NCBI RefSeq assembly: GCF_004920835.1
Contig: NZ_QFHO01000008.1
Location: 62,001-126,000 of the forward strand
Source: Stenotrophomonas maltophilia
GTDB taxonomy: Bacteria; Pseudomonadota; Gammaproteobacteria; Xanthomonadales; Xanthomonadaceae
Length of the DNA stretch: 64,000 nucleotides
Direction of reading: 5' to 3'
The notes below the pieces were generated by a model. It was not told the origin of the DNA. It saw nothing but the letters and a program-made list of their open reading frames with translations, and searched no databases. The translations under genes were made by a program, and so were the position numbers. This document shows, piece by piece, positions 29,701 to 34,819 of the stretch (the first letter of the stretch is position 1; the number at the start of each line of letters is the position of its first letter).

Positions 29701-30549
29701 CTTGTCCTGGACCGCAACCGCAACGGCACGATCGATTCCGGCGCCGAAATCTCGTTCACGATGGATCTGGAGGGGGCCCATTCCGACCTTGAAGGCCTGG
29801 CTGCCTATGACAGCAATGGTGACCGGCGCCTGGATGCCAACGACGCTCGCTTTGCAGAGTTCCAGGTCTGGCGCGACGCGAACCGCGATGGCATCAGCCA
29901 GATCGGTGAACTGTTGACGTTGCAACAGGCGGGCGTGGCGTCGATCAATCTTGATGCGCGCCGCACCGGGCAGATGCCCGGTACATCGCCGGACAACACC
30001 ACCTACGCCAACGGTCAGTACACCCGTACCGATGGCACCCAGGCGGCCTTGTCGGACATGTTCTTCGCATTTGGAGAGCGGGAGGAGGACGCTGGCGGGG
30101 ACGGCTTGAATCTCAACGGTGGCGCCGGCAAGGGCGGACGTGACCTGGGCAGCGGTGATGCCGCCTCCGGCCGGGTCAACCGCCGAGGCGGCGATCCACG
30201 CTTAGCGCCTGCAGCTGACCTGTCGCAGGCCCCGGCGGAACTGGCGGCGGCAGAATCCCGGGATCGCTTCGGTGGCGTTGAGCCCACCGCCGCCGAGCGT
30301 ATGCAGCAATCGGCTCGGTCGGAACAGCGTGCCCCCATCGACGAAAGCATTCCGTCCGGCCCGGCTACACAGCGCTCAGCCTTGCATGACAATCTGGCGC
30401 TGGCGCAGAAGAAGCGCTTCCAGATGATCGAAGCGATGTCCACGTTCGACGCCCAGCCCTATGCCCAGGGCATCAGCACGGCCGCGCGCGATCCGGCCAC
30501 CATGGAACTGTTGACCGCCATTCCCGACTACAGGATTTCCCGTTCATGA
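17740..30549 (+). CDS. Giant RTX/cadherin protein secreted by the adjacent type I system
   Basis: A 4269-residue calcium-binding exoprotein, adhesin- or toxin-like. Layout, approximate residues: a unique N-terminus (1-600); a Gly/Ala-rich hydrophobic stretch (about 606-667, e.g. GASLGASIGAMVGAAS) that could insert into membranes; five blocks of RTX nonapeptides GGxGxDxLx (960-1090, 1225-1340, 1495-1650, 1840-2110, 2650-2910); cadherin-like modules (2230-2640 and 3040-3800) with DYE, TDxxG and NxNEAP motifs; an EF-hand-like segment DLDGDGVETVGW and DRNRNGTIDSGAE (3943-4008); and a polar C-terminal tail, presumably with the uncleaved secretion signal. The ATG at 17740 follows a GGAG site and was chosen over 17683. 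The stop overlaps the acyltransferase start. Whether it is a pore former or an adhesin is undecided. Confidence 0.9.
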   Translation: MSGRTITQVPKRSITTIVRRMKTASASASIGDNAALMASIAELMQFDEMSIRVALDGTGWSVISASAEEKSGYFGMALYHDASNSFIVANRPTQANPVDWRDIITDALATLHIPTQQQLDAITFGRQALADAKGIGLNFGDLYFPGFSLGTALAQTQMMDLFLTRDNLPVGFDINRMSGIGKGSAGFGVGNPSDSLGMIMAMVHGQGVDTTAAQAFIQGHYTHYVRQSDFVPGGAWTAGGRLGDVVILPDLYVLTESGKYVMVTGVGAHNGPAYTLSIEAYKEHQVTAQDYIAVIRTDGTLAFLPKADKELILPSADFIGQSQSYLPTGYILTIAEPQGDGVRIVGETINGDVIEIVRTDLDGDGDYDRIERVLQEKTSGSRNFGNNRFLISGGDVSDEDDYVQTAQVRIDSNGDGKVDQIDNVTTRGNIRIEVNTVIAADGTVTTTDDVLYLGVNIGSIGSSFGSSLSSVLFDDALVSSIGSIVFSALGENLAEALAQLRVTESAFQAFDAAFQDIELDLGANATGVVSSYLAGELIHALGLEGTVVGELGQSAAAQALGMIIQNISNGVPALSNINLGSFNISTVVATWLGTKLASKLVEFDTIAGQIGASLGASIGAMVGAASAASSAAMGTRFGSMAGPVGAVIGAFIGYIFGGVIGSMFGGKPRSGAEVTWDQASGKFAISGVWQRSGATPMAAISFAQTVSGTLNNVLELAGSRLIDPASVVAGGYGTHGKDFVYRRNGAVVFKTRDAAEVIGYGSLAALRSLVPQMAGGDIYIKRTLSNGLATTRPQDFNSTQLVGDLSVALDYGRYMADPSVVNALLSTGSADGFAAGWAITFARARELGLHRRAASDWTGGFSVLMDEILDGTVDGIGIGPANLYMALDGKERTFTVMAGDERAGTIRDSIETSMKDEIAGSSGADQISLEGNVLASSAALKVNGAAMNGSHKVDVAAIIDAGDGDDIVRGGDLGNDLLGGSGNDTLVGGRLDDWLLGQDGDDVLFAGAVSNITFAAGDAAAEAAAIAVNGGNGNLLRGGAGNDRLYGGRGADWLEGGAGVDRILGGDGADIISGGAGDDRFGNGAALFGGGGSDQYLFGFGDGRDVIFDEADGASVANKGGDSLAWRIRQMEQGLLARGWAGGGDYLADGTVRGGEDAIVFSAGVAFENLRMRRDGNNLVISLVFIDSAGRARTTSDELVISDWFETTHRVEWLRFANGEEVRIGDMTSYIIGSAGSDVILGTYGADFIYGGDGNDEIRGLAGNDFGIGGAGDDFVAGDGDQDWVMGGSGNDQVLGGDGNDTVFGDGGNDRVYGGSGSDLVVGGRGNDEVVGGEGDDVFRYQRGDGEDILLDDYVDNWDLVWEKGSYVNGYVRNADGTVSKDGVVYFNGASWISHNDWNDEAQVLRRHMGALDGVIARNAGVDSLEFGAGIDVQDILLQQIGNDLRLTVGRDGDAGRLSQSTDTLTIKDWYALGGSIENMVFAATGRLGVAAMTLLGGSDGNDTISGTSGKDWLTGNGGDDVIDGGAGDDLLNGNEGSDLLKGGAGADILYGGSGDDTLEGGSDADLLFGGLGTDIASYAGSSAVVAYLGNTVGNTSHAKGDVYEGIEGLAGGSGADRLGGDASDNILRGGGGNDLLRGGAGDDVYEYNVGDGDDQIMDAAFDLEEVVGADGQVSGAYLASWDYLGDSAGRHAYRLTLTNRLSGEVAYRSFDQVDFLFSQQQATIPPASAWNYGVGRLQGTTWRNTANGLQLLREAPRQDASGDDLLSFGKGISLSNLRLRIVGGENQLDVVAAQNGSVKIGSDGNAQISVERTQLNDGLTVELRNLRQLAQGGTADDDLILGGTAADVINGGAGEDVLSGSDGNDTLSGGDGDDTLEGGAGADVLDGGSDRVSLGQAIQPGQAYGDTIRYVSSSAALVADLATGSLFGGHATGDSIVLNGGVSSVENVVGTADFGDTISGDARANRLLGLGGNDWLDGRAGDDVLVGGDGNDTLMGGDGDDALSGDDGDDRLDGGAGKDVLAGGTGADELYGGLGNDQISGDAGDDKAWGGDGDDTLGGQAGADQLYGEAGDDVLSGGAGDDLLEGGDGNDTLSGDGGDDLMRGGAGDDTYVVAGHDGADRIEDSLGRNRLVLQDAGPESVWLQRSGDDLVVSVLGGGSSVTIAGYYTGAGRLREIATAAGSLFLAHAEPLIQAMAQFSTQVPAVLPAAIAAQLTRYWHPTGKAGPQLANQSLSTDEDVALAGNVNAVDHDDNISGYAVLQGPTMGSVALDAATGAWVYTPAADRHGTDRFVVRVTDADGNTADQVVDLVVRSVNDVPSDILAPGPLAVDENAANNLSLGRFGHVDRDGAEDTATFTLINDGGGRFRIAADGTLSVRDGTKLDYETGTAHTIRVRVTDGAGAWFEKDFTIDVRNINEAPFTPTRPPNTAPVLAGEKTGAGTVVGTFVIGDPDTTTPTLQLVTNPGGLLEVVGKQVRVRSGVAIDFEALATAQGATLVDLDGDGIKEVLLTASVRAFDGELASAGTLSFTYAIEDENEAPTAVAFAATTTSFNETDRVATGTTLPAILLGTLSATDPDTVAGSDFATMAYSVSDSRFEIVNGNQLRLKAGAIVDYEAGSTVTVTVTATDRGGAGLSVSKQLVFTVVNRDDYLYGTAAGETLVGQANRDVIQGLGGNDTINGGGGNDDLYGGDGDDTLRGDAGDDKLWGELGRDTLYGGAGIDELRGGDGDDNLYGEDGDDRLYGDAGNDILDGGAGNDLLEGGIGNDTLKGGLGNDILRGGDGDDLLEGGAGADTLSGGSGVDTLTYASATAGVVLNLATGTHGGAAAGDVLEDAFERIIGSAFNDTITGSAGDDYIEGGAGNDTLYGGAGNDTLYGGDGDDLLDAQAGNDTLYGGAGSDILIGGDDSDVYLIDRDSGADEIRNYDSSGDDIDVIGYRDISRNDLWFSRTGDDLVISVIGTSVVTTIKGWYTTTSANDRANYKIDFILAGEHASSTINAEALVTLMAGRTKPATVAAYQALHADASFENQWRHHWDGNGLPSVSVVADQSINEDGQVAVQFTVGDDLTPASGVTVQAFVLDATDLSSTVAWMNAPTITAGANGERTVTLVPKGNASGRVAIKLVATDAGGLVTERVFFLDVKPVVDAPVISRAVQVGTTLDGGTLALDVQAALSDTDGSETLEIRISNLPTGLTLNKGTNLGNGVWSLTPAQLAGLALVGPATWSADLTGTAALTVTAIAKETATGLTSSKTQTLSVSINARPTDITVDRALSTVESTADAPVANGTVLGNFARVDADNDGFTFSLTDNAGGRFAISAAGVLTVANASLLDYETNTSHQIVVRVTDAGGLTRDKTFTVAVTNVDEAPAIPTVSSQPVAIAAENAALGGVVIANLASSGGNGSYSYVLEGDSRGWFTLVGNQLKFRDGLVLDFEALKAAGMTLSDADSDGRQEVVYSVSVKAVSGGLTSAGARTITVRLEDVNDAPHGITADRSLSIAENTGNGTEVGRFSGQDQDATDGLTFTLVNNAGGRFAITAAGVLSVANGGLLDYEAATSHAITVRVTDTHGATRDQVFQVGVSNVNEAPRTPDVVQHVALTSENTGVSGQVVATLSSSDPDGTAPSYQIINDPFAWFVISGNQLKYNVSSFDFEAVAPYLQLIDGDGDGQLEAYYNVTVRATDGALVSGNREITVRIEDVNEAPTTWGQSLTLAESSPGAGQTVFQFTNWSDPDSQWYNRDHRFAITGGASNLFGINATTGQIALHGQLDYESAQSHQIQVTVTDRGGLSSTTWVTINVQNVNERPTIATWQDGNFVQVVSASDPEDFFARLVVTSAVEFVGTSGQYWDTYSGDTYTFDGGTTTRAISGDGFLAAYSDNIFLQRIVARGGLRTETSGDWGDPRGSGAGYFQEVNYDTWYEIVVQSQDSAGLWSDPLKFVVNQWGGRLGPVVLDLDGDGVETVGWAQSATRFDMNGDGVRDLTGWVGPHDGLLVLDRNRNGTIDSGAEISFTMDLEGAHSDLEGLAAYDSNGDRRLDANDARFAEFQVWRDANRDGISQIGELLTLQQAGVASINLDARRTGQMPGTSPDNTTYANGQYTRTDGTQAALSDMFFAFGEREEDAGGDGLNLNGGAGKGGRDLGSGDAASGRVNRRGGDPRLAPAADLSQAPAELAAAESRDRFGGVEPTAAERMQQSARSEQRAPIDESIPSGPATQRSALHDNLALAQKKRFQMIEAMSTFDAQPYAQGISTAARDPATMELLTAIPDYRISRS

Positions 30550-31094
30550 TCACTTCCACGACAGACACCGCCGCCGCCGAAGGGGCACCGCGCACTGTTG
30601 CCGAGGCTCTGGGCCAGATCGTCTGGCTGCTTTCGCAATCGCCGCTGCACCGTGAGATGCAGCTCAAGGACCTGGAATGGTCGTTCATGCCGCCGCTGCT
30701 GAAGGAGCAGTTCCGGGTGTTCCGTTTCGGCACACTGCCGCCGCTGCCGGGCATGCAGGAAGCCGGTGCGGCCTTCGCCGGGTTGACCCAGCAGGCGCTG
30801 GAGCAGCTGCCGCTGGGCGTTGCGATCTGGGCGAACCTGTCCGAGCAGGCCGAGCAGAAGCTGGAGCAGGGCGAGCGGCTGGAACTGGACGACTGGAACA
30901 GTGGCGATCGCCTGTGGCTGATCGAGTTCATCACCCCCTTCGCCCAGCCCGGCAACGGCCTGGCCGAGGCCATGCTGGGCGATCTGCTGACCGGGCCGTT
31001 CGCGGGGCGCAGCCTGTCCATGCACCGGACCGATCCGGCCACCGGCCGGCGTGACAAGGTGACCCTGGGCGGCGTGCCGTCGCAGGCGGCCTGA
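30546..31094 (+). CDS. RTX toxin-activating lysine acyltransferase, HlyC-like
   Basis: A 182-residue cytoplasmic enzyme related to HlyC, which moves a fatty acyl group from acyl-ACP to lysines of an RTX protoxin. The family pattern is visible: ALGQIVWLLSQSPLHREM with the catalytic His, LEWSFMPPLLKEQFRVFR, and the Asp-containing LELDDWNSGDRLWLIEFITPF. The ATG overlaps the RTX stop (ATGA). Its place after the cargo gene is unusual: in hly, rtx and cya loci the activator usually precedes or diverges from the toxin gene. It implies that the giant protein is acylated. Confidence 0.85.
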   Translation: MITSTTDTAAAEGAPRTVAEALGQIVWLLSQSPLHREMQLKDLEWSFMPPLLKEQFRVFRFGTLPPLPGMQEAGAAFAGLTQQALEQLPLGVAIWANLSEQAEQKLEQGERLELDDWNSGDRLWLIEFITPFAQPGNGLAEAMLGDLLTGPFAGRSLSMHRTDPATGRRDKVTLGGVPSQAA

Positions 31095-31114
31095 TCCGGG
31101 AAGGGTGAACGTCC

Positions 31115-31144
31115 GCCCCGGCCGCCACTCTGGCGGTCGGGGGA
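31115..31144. terminator. Hairpin after the RTX operon, no T-tract
   Basis: The inverted repeat CCCGGCCGCC / GGCGGTCGGG with a 5-base loop lies 20 bases after the acyltransferase stop. There is no uridine tract, so it would be a weak intrinsic terminator or an mRNA-stabilising stem. Confidence 0.45.
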
Positions 31145-31175
31145 ACAGCGGCAAGCCCGGTGGGCTGGGGCTCGA

Positions 31176-31184
31176 TGATAGAAT
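31176..31184 (+). promoter_or_regulatory. Extended -10 promoter candidate for ssb
   Basis: TGATAGAAT matches an extended -10 (TG-N-TATAAT with one mismatch) about 100 bases before the ssb ATG. No convincing -35 box was seen. The call rests on motif and position only. Confidence 0.4.
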
Positions 31185-31286
31185 GCCGGGTTTCTGGCAG
31201 TGCCCACCCATGGGCGGCCGGGTATCGGCAACTCCGGCTGTGTGCTATGACAGGCACCAGCCCCCGGACAATGGAATCACTTACCT

Positions 31287-31865
31287 ATGGCGCGCGGCAT
31301 CAACAAAGTCATCCTGGTCGGCAACCTTGGCAACGACCCGGACGTGAAGTACACCCAGGGTGGCATGGCGATCACCCGCATCAGCCTGGCCACCACCAGC
31401 GTCCGCAAGGACAAGGATGGCAACCAGCAGGAACGTACCGAATGGCACCGCGTGGTGTTCTTCGGCAAGCTCGGCGAAATCGCCGGCGAGTACCTGCGCA
31501 AGGGCAGCTCGGTGTATGTCGAAGGCAGCCTGCGCTACGACAAGTACACCGGCCAGGACGGTGTGGAGAAGTACTCCACCGACATCATCGCCGACGAGAT
31601 GCAGATGCTGGGCGGCCGCGGTGAAGGCGGCGGTGGTGGTGGCGGCAATTACGGCGGCGGTGAGCGCCCGCAGCGCCAGCAGGCGCCGCGCCAGGAGTAC
31701 GGCGGCGGCGGCGGCGGTGGCCAGCGCGGAGGCCAGGGTGGTGGCTATGGCAACCAGGGCGGCAACCAGGGCGGCGGCTACGGCAACCAGGGTGGCAACC
31801 AGCGCCCGCAGCCGCAGCAGGCGCCGCCGATGGACGACTTCGCTGATGACGATATTCCGTTCTAG
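31287..31865 (+). CDS. ssb: Single-stranded DNA-binding protein
   Basis: A 192-residue SSB that coats single-stranded DNA and recruits replication and repair proteins. An N-terminal OB fold ([56 protein letters not shown]) is followed by a Gly/Gln-rich linker of about 60 residues and the conserved acidic tip DDDIPF. The gene is complete, followed by a strong terminator, and marks the left border of the accessory island. Confidence 0.97.
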   Translation: MARGINKVILVGNLGNDPDVKYTQGGMAITRISLATTSVRKDKDGNQQERTEWHRVVFFGKLGEIAGEYLRKGSSVYVEGSLRYDKYTGQDGVEKYSTDIIADEMQMLGGRGEGGGGGGGNYGGGERPQRQQAPRQEYGGGGGGGQRGGQGGGYGNQGGNQGGGYGNQGGNQRPQPQQAPPMDDFADDDIPF

Positions 31866-31892
31866 AGGATACCTTCTAATATCTGTTAACAA

Positions 31893-31926
31893 GGGCCCTT
31901 GGCGCATTTGCCAAGGGCCTTTTTTT
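31893..31926 (+). terminator. Intrinsic terminator of ssb
   Basis: Stem GGCCCTTGGC / GCCAAGGGCC with a short loop followed by seven T. GTTAAC hexamers flank the hairpin at 31886 and 31930. The accessory island starts right after this point. Confidence 0.9.
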
Positions 31927-31991
31927 GTTGTTAACGTTTTCCGATGGCTGCCGATTTCCTGGCTTACCGACTACCTTTCGGAAACGTCAAC

Positions 31992-33278
31992 ATGGCCGCA
32001 GGCTATAGGGTGAAAACAGTTCGGTTTGAGTCTGGAGAGCGACTTCCGATGCTTCTGTGCAAGGAGTCGGGATCCCCCCTCTGGCATCCAAACCTATTTC
32101 TGGTTACCGAGCTCCGGGCAGCTGGCCTGGCCACGAACACGCTCGAGCACGCGGCCCGGGCTGTGATGATTGCCCATCAAGTGTTTCGTCATCTCGGTAT
32201 AGACATTCACGATCGAATCAATGACGGTCGGCTCTTTACCCTAGGAGAGGTGGAGCTGCTCACCAAGCTGGTTGGTTTGCGGCAAGATGAACTGGACGCT
32301 CTGAGCCAGATGGATGAGTCAGCCCGAGCAGTAGTGTCTAGGGTCGTAACACTGGAACAGGCCCGAATGCGCCCCACGGTGAAGGCGCCAGCACAGGTGA
32401 GCGCCAACACGAAGGGAACCCGTATGGCATACATTCGGGACTACATCTCTTGGCTGACAGCAGGTCGGCGCCTGAAGCTAGAAGTGGGACATCCTCACAG
32501 CCAGAGCTTGCTTGAGGCCACTCAAACATTCGTAGGCCTTGTCAATGCCAGAATGCCCAGCCGCCAGTCCGCGCAGGCTAGCCGTCAGGGGGTAGACGCG
32601 GAAGTCCGTGCACGAATCCTCGAGGTCATTGATCCCGACAGTGCGGACAACCCCTGGAAGAACAGGCACGTCAGGGTTCGTAACCAACTCATCTTCCTCT
32701 GGCTACTCCTTCTGGGCGTTCGCAACGGCGAGCTGCTTGCTACCTACGCCAGTGACGTCAACATTCGGACAGGGGAAGTGACGATCGTTCGGCGGCCCGG
32801 CAATCCAGAAGAGCCGCGAAACAGCGCGCCGCTTGTTAAAACGCGAGGTCGCTTACTTGCACTAGGTCCTGATCTGGCGGACTTGATCAAAGGTTACATT
32901 ATGGGAGAACGAGCAAAGATCAAAGGTGCGCGCCGCCATCCCTATCTCTTCGTGGCGACGGGAACAGGCCAGCCGCTGTCAAAGCCGGCGCTCAACAAAC
33001 TATTCAGGGAGCTGCGTAGCAAGGTCCCCGGTCTTCCTGATGACCTCTCCCCACATGTATTGAGGCACACCTGGAACGACGACTTCTCTGATCTCATGGA
33101 TAGCCAAGGTGTGGCTGCAGAAGACGAAGAAAGAATGCGGACCCAGACGATGGGCTGGTCGCCCAGGTCGAAGATGGCTTCGCACTACACGAAAAGGCAC
33201 GTGCAGCGAAAAAGCAATGAAGCGTCGCTGGAGATGCAAGCCAAGTCCTTTAGCCGCCCAGTGAGGAGGAGCAGGTGA
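31992..33278 (+). CDS. Tyrosine recombinase A of a Tn554-like triple-recombinase cassette
   Basis: A 428-residue tyrosine recombinase. The catalytic domain lies in the C-terminal half: first Arg region QLIFLWLLLLGVRNGELLAT, box II SPHVLRHTWNDDF, and the nucleophile Tyr in SKMASHYTKRH. The start is uncertain: 31944 and the GTG at 32010 are in frame; 31992 has a weak CGGAAA upstream. It is first of four overlapping genes and is expected to help excise or insert the island. It sits directly behind the ssb terminator, so ssb's 3' flank is the likely attachment region. Confidence 0.8.
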   Translation: MAAGYRVKTVRFESGERLPMLLCKESGSPLWHPNLFLVTELRAAGLATNTLEHAARAVMIAHQVFRHLGIDIHDRINDGRLFTLGEVELLTKLVGLRQDELDALSQMDESARAVVSRVVTLEQARMRPTVKAPAQVSANTKGTRMAYIRDYISWLTAGRRLKLEVGHPHSQSLLEATQTFVGLVNARMPSRQSAQASRQGVDAEVRARILEVIDPDSADNPWKNRHVRVRNQLIFLWLLLLGVRNGELLATYASDVNIRTGEVTIVRRPGNPEEPRNSAPLVKTRGRLLALGPDLADLIKGYIMGERAKIKGARRHPYLFVATGTGQPLSKPALNKLFRELRSKVPGLPDDLSPHVLRHTWNDDFSDLMDSQGVAAEDEERMRTQTMGWSPRSKMASHYTKRHVQRKSNEASLEMQAKSFSRPVRRSR

Positions 33279-34819
33279 AACATGACCCCGGATATCAGGA
33301 AGAAGCTAGCGAGGCGCGTGCACTCACTGTATGGGTAGGCAGTCGCACTAAGTCGGGCATCGAGTTCGATCCAAGCGCCGATATCTGGGCATACCGCGAT
33401 GGTGTCAATAGCATCCATCTAGACTTCAATCAGCTGCAAAACGCTTCGCCAGTGCTGCGTAATGGCGCCAAGTCCGTATTGACGTGGTATGCAGAGAATC
33501 GCTCTCCCGATCATCTAAAGAATATGTTTCAAAGGCTACAGCACTTCCTGCGTGCTACGCCTAAGGAAATTCCCAGCATCACAGCCGTAGATTTGCTGAA
33601 CTACCGTGCAGGCCTCCATCAGTCGACGGAATGGTACTTGGGGTCCTTCGCGGGGCTTCTCCGCAAATGGGTCCAGCTGGGCTACCCAGGGGTCGGTGAA
33701 GACGTAGAGTTGCTTCTCAAACAATTGCGGCTCAAGGGCAATGACAAGGGTGTGTCTATACTTACATGGGATCCACATGATGGTCCTTTTACCCATGTCG
33801 AAGAAGAAGCGCTGCAATCAGCGCTCAATCAAGCATATGCAAAAGGTGATGTGTCTACAGCAGATTTCACCCTTGCGTGGCTTTTCATCCTATTGGGTCA
33901 GCGTAGCAAGCAGTACGCGTCCTTAAAGGTCTGCGATGTTAGGGTGGAAACAGATGCTGATGGGATGCTGAAGTATTCCATTCAGATGCCAAGCGCTAAG
34001 AAAGGTGCAAAGTTTTCGCGTGCTCAGTTCGTAGAGCGCCCGCTTGTCGAGCAGTTTGGTGAGCATGTCAGTTCGTACGCTGAGAGCGTTCGCGCACGCT
34101 TCTGTTCGATCCTAGGCGATGCAGGGCAAGCCCCTCTGTTTCCCTCCGTGCGCTCGAAGGCGGGCGCCCAGGGATTTGAATTCCATCGGACTGCCGTCAT
34201 GATTGGCCGGACGATTACGACCGTTCTCGAAGGCCTGTCAGTGGTCTCCGAGCGCACGGGTAAGGCGATGAGCATTAGCGGTGTCCGATTCAGGAGAACG
34301 ATCGGAACGCGAGCTGGTGAAGAGGGGTACAGTCCTTTGGTCATCGCCCGACTTCTCGATCACACAGACACCCAGAATGTTGGCGTTTACTCGGCCAGTT
34401 CGCCTGCAATCATCGAGCGCATTGATCGTGCCATTGCTATGGAGATGGCTCCATTGGCCCAAGCGTTCGCGGGAACGCTTGTGGAGGGATTGGGCGAGAA
34501 TACGTCGAAGCGCGTAATCGATCTGCGTATTGATCGAAGCGGTTCCCCTATGGGCGATTGTGGAACACACGGATTCTGCGGATTCAATGCTCCGATCGCC
34601 TGTTACACCTGCTCCAGCTTCGAGGCTTGGATGGATGGGCCACATGAGGCGGTACTACAGCACCTGCTTGACCAGCGTGAAAAGCAACTCAGGGATTCTG
34701 ATAAGCGCATCGCTTCCATCAACGACCGAACCATATTCGCAGTTGCGGCCGTGATAGAGGAATGTCGCCAGGCTAAGGTGCGTCGTTGCTCACTCGGTGG
34801 AGCTAGAACCTGTGGCTAA
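33275..34819 (+). CDS. Tyrosine recombinase B of the cassette (degenerate box II)
   Basis: A 514-residue tyrosine recombinase homologue with GTG start overlapping the upstream stop. Visible motifs are TLAWLFILLGQRSKQYASLK (first Arg region), VRFRRTIGTRAGEEG (box II), LLDHTDTQNVGVYSASS (His and the putative Tyr) and a C-terminal cysteine set CGTHGFCGFNAPIACYTC. In box II the usual HxxRH pattern is replaced: alignment puts V and R where His is expected. It may be a structural partner, or tolerate the change. Confidence 0.75.
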   Translation: MKHDPGYQEEASEARALTVWVGSRTKSGIEFDPSADIWAYRDGVNSIHLDFNQLQNASPVLRNGAKSVLTWYAENRSPDHLKNMFQRLQHFLRATPKEIPSITAVDLLNYRAGLHQSTEWYLGSFAGLLRKWVQLGYPGVGEDVELLLKQLRLKGNDKGVSILTWDPHDGPFTHVEEEALQSALNQAYAKGDVSTADFTLAWLFILLGQRSKQYASLKVCDVRVETDADGMLKYSIQMPSAKKGAKFSRAQFVERPLVEQFGEHVSSYAESVRARFCSILGDAGQAPLFPSVRSKAGAQGFEFHRTAVMIGRTITTVLEGLSVVSERTGKAMSISGVRFRRTIGTRAGEEGYSPLVIARLLDHTDTQNVGVYSASSPAIIERIDRAIAMEMAPLAQAFAGTLVEGLGENTSKRVIDLRIDRSGSPMGDCGTHGFCGFNAPIACYTCSSFEAWMDGPHEAVLQHLLDQREKQLRDSDKRIASINDRTIFAVAAVIEECRQAKVRRCSLGGARTCG

